From NCBI RefSeq assembly GCF_003952525.1, contig NZ_CP034451.1, positions 5,494,501 through 5,558,500 of the forward strand: 64,000 nucleotides of DNA. Direction: 5' to 3'. How positions within the stretch are numbered: position 1 is the stretch's first letter; each line of letters begins with the position of its first letter. Positions 31,370 through 39,927 of the stretch are shown here, in pieces. Source of the stretch: Mesorhizobium sp. M3A.F.Ca.ET.080.04.2.1. Its GTDB lineage: Bacteria > Pseudomonadota > Alphaproteobacteria > Rhizobiales > Rhizobiaceae. The notes beneath the pieces are model-generated. The model had not been told where the DNA came from. It searched no databases and saw only the letters and a list, made by a program, of their open reading frames with translations. The position numbers were made by a program, and so were the translations under genes.

Positions 31370-33685
31370 TTGGCTGTCACCTTCACCTCCGTCGTCCTTC
31401 TCCTCATCGGCCTGGCGGTTGGCGGTGGCGGCATTTGGCTCGTGACGCTGGGCGGCAGCTGGTATTACCTGATCGCCGGGCTCGCCTTCGTGGTCACCGC
31501 CTGGCTCATTTTCCGGCGCAGCTCGGCAGGGCTGTGGCTCTACGCGGCGATCGTGCTCGCCACGCTTTGCTGGGCGGTGTGGGAAACCGGTTTCGACTGG
31601 TGGCAGCTCGGCCCGCGCGGCGGCGTCATCGTCCTCATCGCGCTGTGGCTGCTGACGCCTTGGGCAAGACGGGGCTTCACCGGTCCGGACGGACGCGCGC
31701 CGCTCATCCTGGCGGTGCTCGCATCGCTGGCGGTTGCCGGCTATTCGATGACCGCCGACCCCAAGGATATCGGCGGAACGCTCGGCACAGACAAGGTGAC
31801 GCCGACGGCCAATCTCGGCGGCGATATGCCGGCGGGCGAATGGCACTTCTACGGGCGCACGCCGTTCGGCCAGCGCTATTCGCCGCTCGACCAGATCACG
31901 CCTGACAACGTCGCCAGGCTGCAGCCGGCCTGGACCTATCGCACCGGCGATGTGAAAGGTCCCGACGACATCGGCGAAACGACCTACCAGGTGACGCCGC
32001 TCAAGATCGGCGATGTGCTGTTCATCTGCACGCCGCACAATTTCGCCATCGCCGTCGATGCGGCGACCGGCAAGGAGAAATGGCGCTACGATCCGAAGAT
32101 CAAGCTCGATCCCAACCGGCAGCACCAGACCTGCCGCGGCGTATCCTACTACGCCGACCCCAAGATCGCGGCGGGGCAGCCTTGCGCAAGCCGTATCTAT
32201 CTGCCGACGTCCGATGCGCGGCTGATCGCGCTCGACGCGGCGAACGGCCAGGTGTGCCCGTCCTTCGCCGAAGGCGGCACGCTGAATCTGATGGCCAACA
32301 TGCCCTATCCGAAGTCGGGCTACTACTATTCGACATCGGCGCCGCTGATTGTCGCCGGCAAGATCATCGTCGGCGGCGCGGTCAATGACAATTATTCGAC
32401 GGAGGAGCCGTCGGGCGTCATCCGCGCCTATGACGCCGGCACCGGCGCTTTGCTGTGGAACTGGGATTCCGGCAACCCGGACCAGACGGCCCCGCTGCCG
32501 GCAGGGCAAGACTACACCAACAACTCGCCCAACATGTGGTCGACGCCGAGTGCCGACGAGAAGCTCGGCCTGCTCTACGTGCCGCTCGGCAACCAGACTC
32601 CCGACCAGCTCGGCATGGGCCGCAGCGCCAATGTCGAGAAATTCTCCTCCTCGATCACGGCGCTCGACCTCAACACAGGACAATTGCGCTGGGTGCGGCA
32701 GACCGTGCATCACGATTTGTGGGACATGGACGTTCCGGCGCAGCCGATACTGGTCGACATCACGACGCAGAGCGGCGAGGTGCCGGCACTGGTCGGGCCG
32801 ACCAAGCAGGGCGACATCTATGTGCTCGACCGGCGCAGCGGCGAGCCGATCGTGCCGGTAAAGGAAGTGCCGGCGCCGGGCGGTGCGATCGAGGGCGACC
32901 ACACCTCCCCGACGCAGCCTGCATCCGATCTCTCCTTCAACCCGAAGGCGCTGACAGGGGCCGACATGTGGGGCATCACCATGTTCGACCAGCTGGCGTG
33001 CCGGATCGAGCTCAAGAAATTGCGCTACGAGGGGCGCTACACGCCGCCCTCGCTGCAAGGCTCGCTGGTCTATCCCGGCAATTTCGGCGTCTTCAACTGG
33101 GGCGGTGTCGCGGTGGATCCGCTGCGGCAGGTGATGTTCGGCATGCCGACCTATCTCGCCTTCACCTCGAAGCTCATTCCGCGCGCGGAGGTCCCCCCGC
33201 CGGGCGACAACGCCAAGGGCAGCGAACAGGGGCTCAACCGCAACGAGGGTGCGCCTTACGCCGTGGTCATGGGGCCGTTCCTGTCGCCGCTCGGCATTCC
33301 GTGCCAGGCGCCGCCCTGGGGCTACGTCGCCGGCGTCGACCTGAGGACCGGAAACATCGCCTACAAGCATCGCAACGGCACCGTCTACGACATGACGCCG
33401 CTGCCACTGCCGTTCAAGGTCGGCGTGCCGGGCATTGGCGGACCTATGATCACCGCCGGCGGCGTCGCTTTCCTAGGCGCAACGGTCGACGATTTCCTGC
33501 GCGCCTATGACCTCACCAGCGGGCGACAGCTCTGGAAGGCAAGGTTGCCGGCGGGCGGGCAGTCGACGCCGATGACCTACACGGTCGCCGACGGTCGCCA
33601 GTTCGTCGTCATCGTCGCCGGCGGCCACGGCTCGGTCGGCACCAAGCCTGGCGACTACGTGATGGCTTATTCACTGCCGCAGTAG
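31370..33685 (+). CDS. gcd: Membrane-bound PQQ-dependent glucose/quinate/shikimate-type dehydrogenase
   Basis: The enzyme oxidises sugars or cyclic polyols in the periplasm and passes electrons to ubiquinone. Five N-terminal membrane helices fill about residues 1-130. An eight-bladed PQQ propeller follows, beginning at WHFYGRTPFGQRYSPLDQI, with FAIAVDAATGKEKWRYDP, MWSTPSADEKLGLLYVPLGNQTPD and VHHDLWDMDVPAQP (the conserved acidic active-site region). I choose TTG 31370 (771 residues): AAGGAG lies seven bases upstream and the N-terminus then starts at the first helix. The substrate, glucose versus quinate or shikimate, cannot be settled. No PQQ synthesis genes are in the window. Confidence 0.9.
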   Translation: MAVTFTSVVLLLIGLAVGGGGIWLVTLGGSWYYLIAGLAFVVTAWLIFRRSSAGLWLYAAIVLATLCWAVWETGFDWWQLGPRGGVIVLIALWLLTPWARRGFTGPDGRAPLILAVLASLAVAGYSMTADPKDIGGTLGTDKVTPTANLGGDMPAGEWHFYGRTPFGQRYSPLDQITPDNVARLQPAWTYRTGDVKGPDDIGETTYQVTPLKIGDVLFICTPHNFAIAVDAATGKEKWRYDPKIKLDPNRQHQTCRGVSYYADPKIAAGQPCASRIYLPTSDARLIALDAANGQVCPSFAEGGTLNLMANMPYPKSGYYYSTSAPLIVAGKIIVGGAVNDNYSTEEPSGVIRAYDAGTGALLWNWDSGNPDQTAPLPAGQDYTNNSPNMWSTPSADEKLGLLYVPLGNQTPDQLGMGRSANVEKFSSSITALDLNTGQLRWVRQTVHHDLWDMDVPAQPILVDITTQSGEVPALVGPTKQGDIYVLDRRSGEPIVPVKEVPAPGGAIEGDHTSPTQPASDLSFNPKALTGADMWGITMFDQLACRIELKKLRYEGRYTPPSLQGSLVYPGNFGVFNWGGVAVDPLRQVMFGMPTYLAFTSKLIPRAEVPPPGDNAKGSEQGLNRNEGAPYAVVMGPFLSPLGIPCQAPPWGYVAGVDLRTGNIAYKHRNGTVYDMTPLPLPFKVGVPGIGGPMITAGGVAFLGATVDDFLRAYDLTSGRQLWKARLPAGGQSTPMTYTVADGRQFVVIVAGGHGSVGTKPGDYVMAYSLPQ

Positions 33686-33691
33686 GCTACA

Positions 33692-34126
33692 TCAGAGGCC
33701 GAGATGGCCCCTGAGGCTGGGCACCTGGCCGAGGACCTGGTTGGTGAGATCGGGTCCGGCGGCTGCTTCGGCCTGCTTGATCAATGTTTCGCCGGCCTGG
33801 CGGATCTGCGCCATGTCGAGCCCGGATGCCTTGAGCGCGGCGACGCCGTTGATGAGCGCACCGGCCTTTTCGCCGAGCACGCCGCCAAGCGCGCCCTGCA
33901 GCGACGACAGCAGGCCGCCGCCCGAACCGGCCGCACCAGCGGCCATCACATCATATTGCTGCGCCAGCGCGCCGGCGCCAGGGATCTTGTCGAAGAAAGA
34001 CGAAACGCTGGTGCCTTCGGCTTCGTATTCGAGAACGGAAAAAATAGTGCCCACGACCTTTTCCGTAGTCGCCTGGTCGAGGCCTGCCTTTTGTGAAACC
34101 GTGTTGACGATGTCCTGGACGTTCAT
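33692..34126 (-). CDS. Small Ala/Gly-rich protein of unknown function
   Basis: I do not assign a family with confidence; it resembles bacterial DUF2267/DUF2780-like helical proteins. ATG 34126 (MNVQDIVNTVSQK, 144 residues) follows AAGGAG at good distance. The N-terminal half is helical (KAGLDQATTEKVVGTIFSVL), the middle is Gly-rich (AAGAAGSGGGLLSSLQGALGG), and the C-terminus ends LRGHLGL. No signal peptide or membrane helix is clear. It converges with the PQQ dehydrogenase gene (six-base gap) and diverges from the dienelactone hydrolase gene. Confidence 0.7.
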   Translation of the reverse strand: MNVQDIVNTVSQKAGLDQATTEKVVGTIFSVLEYEAEGTSVSSFFDKIPGAGALAQQYDVMAAGAAGSGGGLLSSLQGALGGVLGEKAGALINGVAALKASGLDMAQIRQAGETLIKQAEAAAGPDLTNQVLGQVPSLRGHLGL

Positions 34127-34222
34127 GGAGCTTCTCCTTTCGTCGCCGATCGGACCGCGCATGTGGCAGCTTCCCGTCCCATTGTGACAGCACCAACAAG
34201 GCTTTCGGAAATGACCAAAACG

Positions 34223-34246
34223 TGATGAGCCCCAGCATGCTCATCA
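34223..34246. promoter_or_regulatory. Perfect 8-bp inverted repeat in a divergent promoter region
   Basis: TGATGAGC (34223-34230), eight-base spacer, GCTCATCA (34239-34246). It lies between the divergent starts at 34126 and 34313 and could be an operator or RNA hairpin. No cognate regulator is adjacent. Confidence 0.4.
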
Positions 34247-34312
34247 TCGTCTGGACCATGCGTGCGTCGACCCTATCTTGCGCACGAAGCCGTGCAAAAG
34301 CCGAGGAGAGCC

Positions 34313-35200
34313 ATGACCGAACCCGTCGCCAAGCCCGTCATCACCCAGGCCATGATCGACGCCTATGACGAATACACCCATCTGACGCTCGACCGGCGCC
34401 GTTTCATGGAGCAACTGACGAAGCTGGCGGGGTCGGGCGCGGCGGCCGCCGCGATCGCGCCGATGCTGGCAGCGAATTCGGCGCAGGCGGCGATCGTGGC
34501 GGACAACGATCCGCGCGTTAAGGGGCAGGACATCACCTATCCCGGCAGCAGCGGCGAGATGAAGGGATATCTGGTCAAGCCGGCGGGCCAGTCTGGAAGG
34601 CTGGGCACGGTCATCGTCGTCCACGAGAACCGTGGCCTCAATCCGCATATGCGCGATGTCGCACGGCGCGTGGCGTTGGAAGGTTTCGTCGCGCTGGCGC
34701 CGGATTTCCTGTCGCCGCTTGGCGGCACGCCTGCCGACGAGGACAAGGCCCGCGACTTGTTCACCAAGCTCGACGCCAAGCAGGTAACGGCCGATGGCGT
34801 TGCGACCGTCGCCTATCTGAAGGGCGACAAAGACGGCAACGGCAAGGTCGGCGCGATCGGCTTTTGCTGGGGCGGCGGCGCGGTGAATGCGCTGGCCGTC
34901 AATGCGCCGGACCTCAGCGCCGGCGTCGCCTATTATGGCATGCAGCCCAAGGCCGAGGATGTGCCCAAGATAAAGGCGGCGCTGCTCCTGCATTATGCCG
35001 GACTGGACGAGCGCATCGACGCCGGCATCGACGCCTATAAGAAGGCGCTCGATGCCGCGCATGTCGAATACACGCTCCATGTCTATGAAGGCGTCAATCA
35101 CGCTTTCAACAACGATACCTCGGCCGCGCGCTATGACAAGAAGGCGGCGGACCTGGCCTGGGCGCGCACGATCGCCTTCCTGAAGGAGAAGCTCGCCTGA
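34313..35200 (+). CDS. Dienelactone hydrolase family protein
   Basis: An alpha/beta hydrolase of 295 residues with the DLH layout. The nucleophile is Cys in IGFCWGGGAVNAL (about residue 187), the acid is in HYAGLDERID and the His in YEGVNHAFNND. The family's VIVVHENRGLNPHMRDVARR block is present near 100. The N-terminal 60 residues are unusual: DRRRFMEQLTKLAGSGAAAAAIAPML, then ANSAQA, looks like a Tat signal but is preceded by about 25 extra residues. ATG 34313 follows GAGGAGAG. The substrate is unknown. Confidence 0.88.
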   Translation: MTEPVAKPVITQAMIDAYDEYTHLTLDRRRFMEQLTKLAGSGAAAAAIAPMLAANSAQAAIVADNDPRVKGQDITYPGSSGEMKGYLVKPAGQSGRLGTVIVVHENRGLNPHMRDVARRVALEGFVALAPDFLSPLGGTPADEDKARDLFTKLDAKQVTADGVATVAYLKGDKDGNGKVGAIGFCWGGGAVNALAVNAPDLSAGVAYYGMQPKAEDVPKIKAALLLHYAGLDERIDAGIDAYKKALDAAHVEYTLHVYEGVNHAFNNDTSAARYDKKAADLAWARTIAFLKEKLA

Positions 35201-35216
35201 CGGGCAAGCCGGCGAA

Positions 35217-36173
35217 CTACGCCTGCAATGGTTTGTGAACGGCGACGCCTGTCACCACCAGCATGATGCCCAGACACTCGATGAGGCTGGGAACCTGCCT
35301 GAGCACGAGAACGCCGATCAGGGTCGCGGTGAGCGGCAACAGCGAGAGCATGAGCGCGAAGCTCGCCCGCGGCAGCTGCGCCATGGCGAGCTGGTCGCAG
35401 ATATAGGGGATGACCGAGGAGCAGACGCCGACGCCAACGGCGGCGAACAGCAACTGCGGGGCCGAGAAGGCCGGCAGCGCCTCGCTGAACCCGATGGGGA
35501 ACACGACCAGGAAAGCGATTGCCATGGCCGCGCCGAGGCCGGCGATGCCGGTACCGGTCTGGGCGAGGCGATGGCCGATGACGATGTAGGCGACAAAGAG
35601 TGCGCCGTTGAGGAAGGCCCAAAACAGGCCGACCGGATCGCTCGACCATTTGACGTCGATCAGCAGCAAGGTTCCGGCGACGGCGATGGTGAGTGCCAGA
35701 AAGTTGCGTTGGCTTCTCAACCCGACAAGCGCCACACCGATCGTGCCGACGAATTCGATCGCGGCGACCAGCGAGATCGGCAAGCGGTCGAGCGCCAGAT
35801 AGAAGGAGCAGTTCATCACCGCCAGGCAGGCGCCGAAGGCCAGCAGGAGGAGGCGTGCTGAGCGGTCGGCGTGAGCGAACACTCTCCATGGCTTCGTCAA
35901 CGGCATGAAAACGAGCGCGGCAGTGGCTATGCGCAGCCAAGCCATGCCGAGCACGCCGACCTGGGCGAAAAGCAGCACGGCGAAGGCCGGCCCGAGATAG
36001 TGGAACACGGCACTGACGCAGAACCAGACATGCGGCGGCAGCGCATCGGACCAACCGCTGCGGGCGGGACGCGGGGCATCCCCCTCGCGGGTGATAACGT
36101 TTGCGGCGGGCACTTGCCCTTGCGGTTTCATGCGATCATTATCGCAGGTAGAACTGCCGATCATATGGGTCAT
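35217..36173 (-). CDS. EamA/DMT family exporter (RhtA-like)
   Basis: The 318-residue membrane protein has ten helices and two EamA domains, close to RhtA-type amino acid (threonine/homoserine) exporters: FHYLGPAFAVLLFAQVGVLGMAWLRIA and VPSLIECLGIMLVVTGVAVHKPL. I start at ATG 36173 (MTHMIGSST), preceded by GGAGGAG at eight bases; ATG 36131 (MKPQGQVP) has no comparable site. The start codon lies on the same four bases (CATG) as the start of the divergent Lrp/AsnC regulator. The pairing suggests this regulator controls the exporter. Confidence 0.87.
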   Translation of the reverse strand: MTHMIGSSTCDNDRMKPQGQVPAANVITREGDAPRPARSGWSDALPPHVWFCVSAVFHYLGPAFAVLLFAQVGVLGMAWLRIATAALVFMPLTKPWRVFAHADRSARLLLLAFGACLAVMNCSFYLALDRLPISLVAAIEFVGTIGVALVGLRSQRNFLALTIAVAGTLLLIDVKWSSDPVGLFWAFLNGALFVAYIVIGHRLAQTGTGIAGLGAAMAIAFLVVFPIGFSEALPAFSAPQLLFAAVGVGVCSSVIPYICDQLAMAQLPRASFALMLSLLPLTATLIGVLVLRQVPSLIECLGIMLVVTGVAVHKPLQA

Positions 36174-36696
36174 GAAAGGCTCCTCCACCCTAATCCTGCA
36201 TCGAAGAAAGTTAGTTTTCCTGAAACGCCTTCGAAATGAAAACACCGATCTGGACCGCGCGGATCTGAAGATCCTGCGGCTCCTGGAAAAGGATGCACGG
36301 ACCAGCACGGCCGAGTTGGCGCGGGCCGTGGGGCTCTCGGCGCCGAGCGTGGCCGAGCGCATCCGCAAGCTCCAGGAGAGCGGCGTGATCGAAGCCTATA
36401 CGGTAAGGATCAATCCGGCGGCGCTCGGCATGAAGCTCTCGGCCTGGCTCAGGATCAGGCCGGTACCGGGGCAGCTCTCGATCGTGACGGAGATCATCCG
36501 CGAGCTGCCGGAAATCGCGCAATGCGACCGGGTGGCCGGCGAGGACTGCTTCATCGCGCTGGCGCATGTCGGCTCGGTCACGGACCTCGAGCGGGTGATC
36601 GACAGGATCATTCCCTATGCGATGACTAACACCGCGATCATACAGTCGTCGCCGGTCGAGCCGCGCTCGCCGCTGGGCATTCTGAAGGAGGGTTAA
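36172..36696 (+). CDS. Lrp/AsnC family transcriptional regulator
   Basis: The HTH domain reads DLDRADLKILRLLEKDARTSTAELARAVGLSAPSVAERIRKLQESGVIEAY, followed by the RAM ligand-binding fold (PVEPRSPLG at the end). It is cytoplasmic and probably binds an amino acid. ATG 36172 gives 174 residues, about 20 longer than usual at the N-terminus. No alternative ATG or GTG exists before the HTH, so a rare start codon such as CTG further in is possible. It overlaps the divergent EamA exporter start, a typical regulator/target pair. Confidence 0.88.
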   Translation: MKGSSTLILHRRKLVFLKRLRNENTDLDRADLKILRLLEKDARTSTAELARAVGLSAPSVAERIRKLQESGVIEAYTVRINPAALGMKLSAWLRIRPVPGQLSIVTEIIRELPEIAQCDRVAGEDCFIALAHVGSVTDLERVIDRIIPYAMTNTAIIQSSPVEPRSPLGILKEG

Positions 36697-36702
36697 AAGA
36701 AT

Positions 36703-36900
36703 TCAGGCGTGACCGCGCTTCATGCGGGCCTGTTTCAGGATCGCACGCCAGCGGATCATCTCGAAGGGAATCGGCTCGTTGTTGTTGGCAATGTGGAAGA
36801 TCTCGTTGTTGACGTTCTTGAGCGATCGCCAGAAATCATAGTCGGTGATGCGCGGATCGGCCGCCAGCCGCTCCACCTCGACCTTGATGTCGGTTTTCAT
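36703..36900 (-). CDS. Small conserved-looking protein, unknown function
   Basis: A 65-residue protein starting at ATG 36900 (MKTDIKVEVERLAADPRI), with GAGGAA upstream. I do not recognise a family. It is hydrophilic, with a central aromatic stretch (DYDFWRSLKNVNNEIFHI) and a basic C-terminus (KQARMKRGHA). No export signal is seen. It converges with the AsnC gene at a six-base gap. Its good ribosome site and coding-like composition support expression. Confidence 0.6.
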   Translation of the reverse strand: MKTDIKVEVERLAADPRITDYDFWRSLKNVNNEIFHIANNNEPIPFEMIRWRAILKQARMKRGHA

Positions 36901-37046
36901 GCACTTTCCTCGAACCGCATTTCCGCCCTGCCGCCCGCGCAAACCCGATCAGGTCCCTTCTCGAACGCCCCGCTGAGTCGCTCAACGCCCCGATCGGCTT
37001 GTTCACGTTAAAACCTCGGTAAGGTTAACGCGGGCGCCGGGGGCCT

Positions 37047-37532
37047 TCAAGCGCTCTTGCGTTTGATGCCGATCGAGCGGCCGGCCCGCTCCGGCATCGG
37101 CAGCGCCGCATGGGCTGCGCGCATGGCTTCGATCCGGGCGAGCACGTCGGCCGGGAAGGGAGCGACTTTCGGCCCCGACATGTCGACATGCAGCGAGAGC
37201 GATTCGGACGTTGCGGCCAGCCAGCCGTCGACATGGCGGATTTCCTGATAGGCCCGCAACCGCTTCTCGTCGTGGTCGATGAGCTGGAACGAGACCTTGA
37301 CCTTGTGGTCGAGATGCAACTCCTGCACGTAGCAGACATGGACCTCCGCGGTGTAGATGGTGAGGCGGCGCTCCTTGGCGTAATTCGGCCCCATGCCCAT
37401 CAATTCGAAGGCCTCGTCCGAGCAGCGGTCGAACAGCACGTTGTAATAGGCCATGTTGAGATGGCCGTTGTAGTCGATCCAGTCCTTCTCGATGTCCATG
37501 GCTCGCGAAATGAACGGGGCAGGGATCGTCAT
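37047..37532 (-). CDS. Thioesterase family (hot-dog fold) protein
   Basis: The 161-residue protein resembles 4-hydroxybenzoyl-CoA/acyl-CoA thioesterases of the FcbC/YbgC type. The catalytic-loop region reads DWIDYNGHLNMAYYNVLFDRCSDEAF (Asp and His near residue 20-26), followed by VHVCYVQELHLDHKVKVSFQLI. ATG 37532 (MTIPAPFISRAMD) follows AAGGAAG. In many proteobacteria such genes accompany carnitine metabolism, but no carnitine genes are here. Substrate unknown. Confidence 0.83.
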   Translation of the reverse strand: MTIPAPFISRAMDIEKDWIDYNGHLNMAYYNVLFDRCSDEAFELMGMGPNYAKERRLTIYTAEVHVCYVQELHLDHKVKVSFQLIDHDEKRLRAYQEIRHVDGWLAATSESLSLHVDMSGPKVAPFPADVLARIEAMRAAHAALPMPERAGRSIGIKRKSA

Positions 37533-37590
37533 CTGGTCTTCCTTGATTGTCGCTGGACAGGGCCTAACTGGTGAGGTTCTCGTCGTTCTG

Positions 37591-37689
37591 CGCAATTCCG
37601 CACGGAAACCGCTTCACACTTTTCCTTGAGTTGCGTTGTTATGCGGCAATTCCGGACGGAAAACCGCTTCACACTTTTCCTGGAATTGC
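37591..37689. repeat. Rhizobial intergenic hairpin repeat, two tandem copies
   Basis: Copy a spans about 37591-37634, copy b 37646-37689. Copy b has perfect 8-bp arms GCAATTCC/GGAATTGC around GGAAAACCGCTTCACACTTT. The two copies share the core ACCGCTTCACACTTTTCC. They fill the gap between the thioesterase start and the next gene. Confidence 0.75.
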
Positions 37690-37750
37690 TTTAGGCATCA
37701 TCCATAGCTTCATGACAAGCGTTGGCACTGGTCCATTCGCGGAGGAATCC

Positions 37751-39169
37751 ATGGCTTTGAGCGACCTCAATCCTGTCGAGCGCAATGAGGAGGGCATCGC
37801 CGCGGTGCTCGGCATCCTGAAGCAGCAGTTCGGCGAGCGCTTTCAGACCGGGGAGGCGATCCGCAGCCAGCATGCTCACACCACGACCTATATCCCGACC
37901 CAGGCGCCGGACGGAGTGGTCTTCGTCGAGACGACTCCGGAGGTGCAGGAAATCGTGCGCGCCTGCGCGGCGCATCGCGTGCCGGTCATCCCCTTCGGCA
38001 TCGGTTCGTCGCTCGAGGGCCACACCAATGCGCCGGGCGGCGGCGTCTCGGTCGATACCTCGCGCATGAACCGCATCCTCGCGGTCAATCCGCAGGACCT
38101 CGACTGCACGGTCGAGCCCGGCGTGACGCGCGAGGATCTCAACCGGCATTTGCGCGACACCGGCCTGTTCTTTCCCATAGATCCTGGCGCCAACGCTTCC
38201 CTTGGCGGCATGGCGGCGACGCGCGCCTCCGGCACCAACGCCGTGCGTTACGGCACGATGCGCGAGAACGTTCTGTCGCTGACCGCCGTCATGGCCGACG
38301 GCGAGGCGGTGACCACAGGCAAGCGGGCGAAGAAAAGCTCGGCGGGCTATGATTTGACGCGGCTTCTGGTCGGCTCCGAAGGCACGCTCGGCATCATCAC
38401 CTCGCTCACGCTTCGGCTGCAGGGCATTCCGCAGGCGATCTCCGGCGGCGTCTGTCCGTTCCCAAGCCTGGAGGCGGCCTGTAACACGGTGATCGCGACC
38501 ATCCAGATGGGCATTCCGGTGGCGCGCATCGAGCTGGTCAATGCGCTGCAGATGCGTGCCATGAAGGCCTATTCGAAGCTCGACTATCCAGAAAGCCCGT
38601 GCCTGTTCGTGGAGTTCCACGGCAGCGACGCCGGGGTTGCCGAGCAGGCCGAAACATTCGGCATGATCGCCGAAGAGCAAGGCGGCGGATCGTTCTTGTG
38701 GACCAGCGTCGCCGAGGAGCGGACGAAGCTGTGGAAGGCGCGGCACGATGCCTACTGGTCATCGCTGACGCTGCGTCCCGGCGCCAAGGGGCTGTCGACG
38801 GATGTCTGCGTGCCGATCTCGCGGCTGGCCGAATGCGTGACCGAGACCGAAGCCGACATTGCCGAAATGGGCCTGATCGCGCCGATCGTCGGCCATGCCG
38901 GCGACGGCAATTTCCATGTGCTGGTGCTGATGGATACCGACAGCCCGGAAGAAATCGCGCTGGCGGAAAAATTCGTCGCCAGGCTGAACATGCGGGCGAT
39001 CGCCATGGAAGGGACCTGCACCGGCGAGCACGGCGTCGGCCAGGGCAAGATCGGCTTCCTGCGCCACGAACTCGGCCATGGCGTCGACGTCATGCGCACG
39101 ATCAAGCAGGCGCTCGACCCGTTCAACATCATGAACCCGGGCAAGATATTGCCGGGAGCCCGTCAATAG
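37751..39169 (+). CDS. FAD-linked oxidase, D-lactate/glycolate dehydrogenase type
   Basis: The 472-residue flavoprotein belongs to the FAD_binding_4/FAD-oxidase C family that oxidises D-2-hydroxyacids (D-lactate, glycolate). The FAD site reads VPVIPFGIGSSLEGHTNAPGGGVSVD and DPGANASLGGMAATRASGTNAVRYG. The C-terminal catalytic block is VGHAGDGNFHVLVLMD and CTGEHGVGQGKIGFLRHE. ATG 37751 follows GGAGGA; an upstream in-frame stretch of 60 codons consists of hairpin repeat and is not protein. The next gene starts two bases after its stop. Confidence 0.92.
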   Translation: MALSDLNPVERNEEGIAAVLGILKQQFGERFQTGEAIRSQHAHTTTYIPTQAPDGVVFVETTPEVQEIVRACAAHRVPVIPFGIGSSLEGHTNAPGGGVSVDTSRMNRILAVNPQDLDCTVEPGVTREDLNRHLRDTGLFFPIDPGANASLGGMAATRASGTNAVRYGTMRENVLSLTAVMADGEAVTTGKRAKKSSAGYDLTRLLVGSEGTLGIITSLTLRLQGIPQAISGGVCPFPSLEAACNTVIATIQMGIPVARIELVNALQMRAMKAYSKLDYPESPCLFVEFHGSDAGVAEQAETFGMIAEEQGGGSFLWTSVAEERTKLWKARHDAYWSSLTLRPGAKGLSTDVCVPISRLAECVTETEADIAEMGLIAPIVGHAGDGNFHVLVLMDTDSPEEIALAEKFVARLNMRAIAMEGTCTGEHGVGQGKIGFLRHELGHGVDVMRTIKQALDPFNIMNPGKILPGARQ

Positions 39170-39171
39170 AG

Positions 39172-39729
39172 ATGTCAGAGGCGGAAAATCTGGCGCCGAT
39201 CGACCTGCCGCTATCCTCGGCAGGCGCTCCATTGCCGCATGTTTTCGCGGTTGAAGGGCGGCTGTTGATCGCCTATATCGTCAGCGTCCCAGATCGGGGA
39301 TTCGACGGCACGAATGCGCGTTCTGTTTCGCCTTCGACCCGCGGTCAGTCCGTCGCGATCCTGACGGCAGATCCCTATCTCGCCGTTCAATTCGGGCCGC
39401 CGAATGACGAAGCCTTGAGCGGTCATCGTCTCTACGGACTTGGGCTGCAGCCGTATTCCGCGTTCGAAGTCCGAAATTCCTCGTGGATAGGATCCCTCGA
39501 AAAAGCAAACCGGGTTCACCCGTCGCACATGCCTGAGCTGTTCTCAGGCTACCGGCATTTCATCCTGACATTTCACGATTCAACGCTTGAATTTGTCGCC
39601 AAAGATTTCGCGGTGAGCCTTCGCAGGGGGGCGATACTGACGGCCTTGATGGAGATCATCGGTCACAATGTTTCGGCGGACCGCGTCAAACCAACTGGAT
39701 TTTTCACACGGCTTCTGCGACGCGGTTGA
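39172..39729 (+). CDS. Protein of unknown function downstream of the FAD oxidase
   Basis: I do not recognise this 185-residue protein. It starts with ATG two bases after the upstream stop, so it is probably cotranslated with the dehydrogenase. It has no signal peptide or membrane helix. Visible blocks are a beta-rich centre (HVFAVEGRLLIAYIVSV), VAILTADPYLAVQFGPPNDEALSGHRLYGLGLQ, and SSWIGSLEKANRVHPSH with FSGYRHFILTFHDSTLEFVAKDF. Its base composition (more A/T-ending codons) differs somewhat from its neighbours. Confidence 0.65.
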   Translation: MSEAENLAPIDLPLSSAGAPLPHVFAVEGRLLIAYIVSVPDRGFDGTNARSVSPSTRGQSVAILTADPYLAVQFGPPNDEALSGHRLYGLGLQPYSAFEVRNSSWIGSLEKANRVHPSHMPELFSGYRHFILTFHDSTLEFVAKDFAVSLRRGAILTALMEIIGHNVSADRVKPTGFFTRLLRRG

Positions 39730-39927
39730 TCAGCGGTTTCGCTTGTGCTTCATCGCGCTGCCGTTTGGTCGCAAGCGTTCGGCGACCCGCTAGACGCATC
39801 GCTGCAATATCTTCTGGACCGCCACAGGGACGCCCACGGTTTGCCCGCCGACCCCGCCGAATTGCCTCTTTATCGACACGCGGATGCAGGTAGAGTGCGG
39901 CTGACTTAACCCGACGCATTGGAGCCG

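Noticed and set aside
31244..33370. A 708-codon open frame antisense to the PQQ dehydrogenase
   Set aside because: Same reason: the dehydrogenase motifs are on the plus strand and the antisense frame is His/Arg/Asp-rich without domains.
36703..37046. A longer protein upstream of the 65-residue gene
   Set aside because: An in-frame extension to 36942 lacks a ribosome site, while GAGGAA precedes ATG 36900.
37571..37750. N-terminal extension of the FAD oxidase
   Set aside because: The 60 codons are made of two hairpin repeats; the GGAGGA before ATG 37751 and the family alignment point to the shorter protein.
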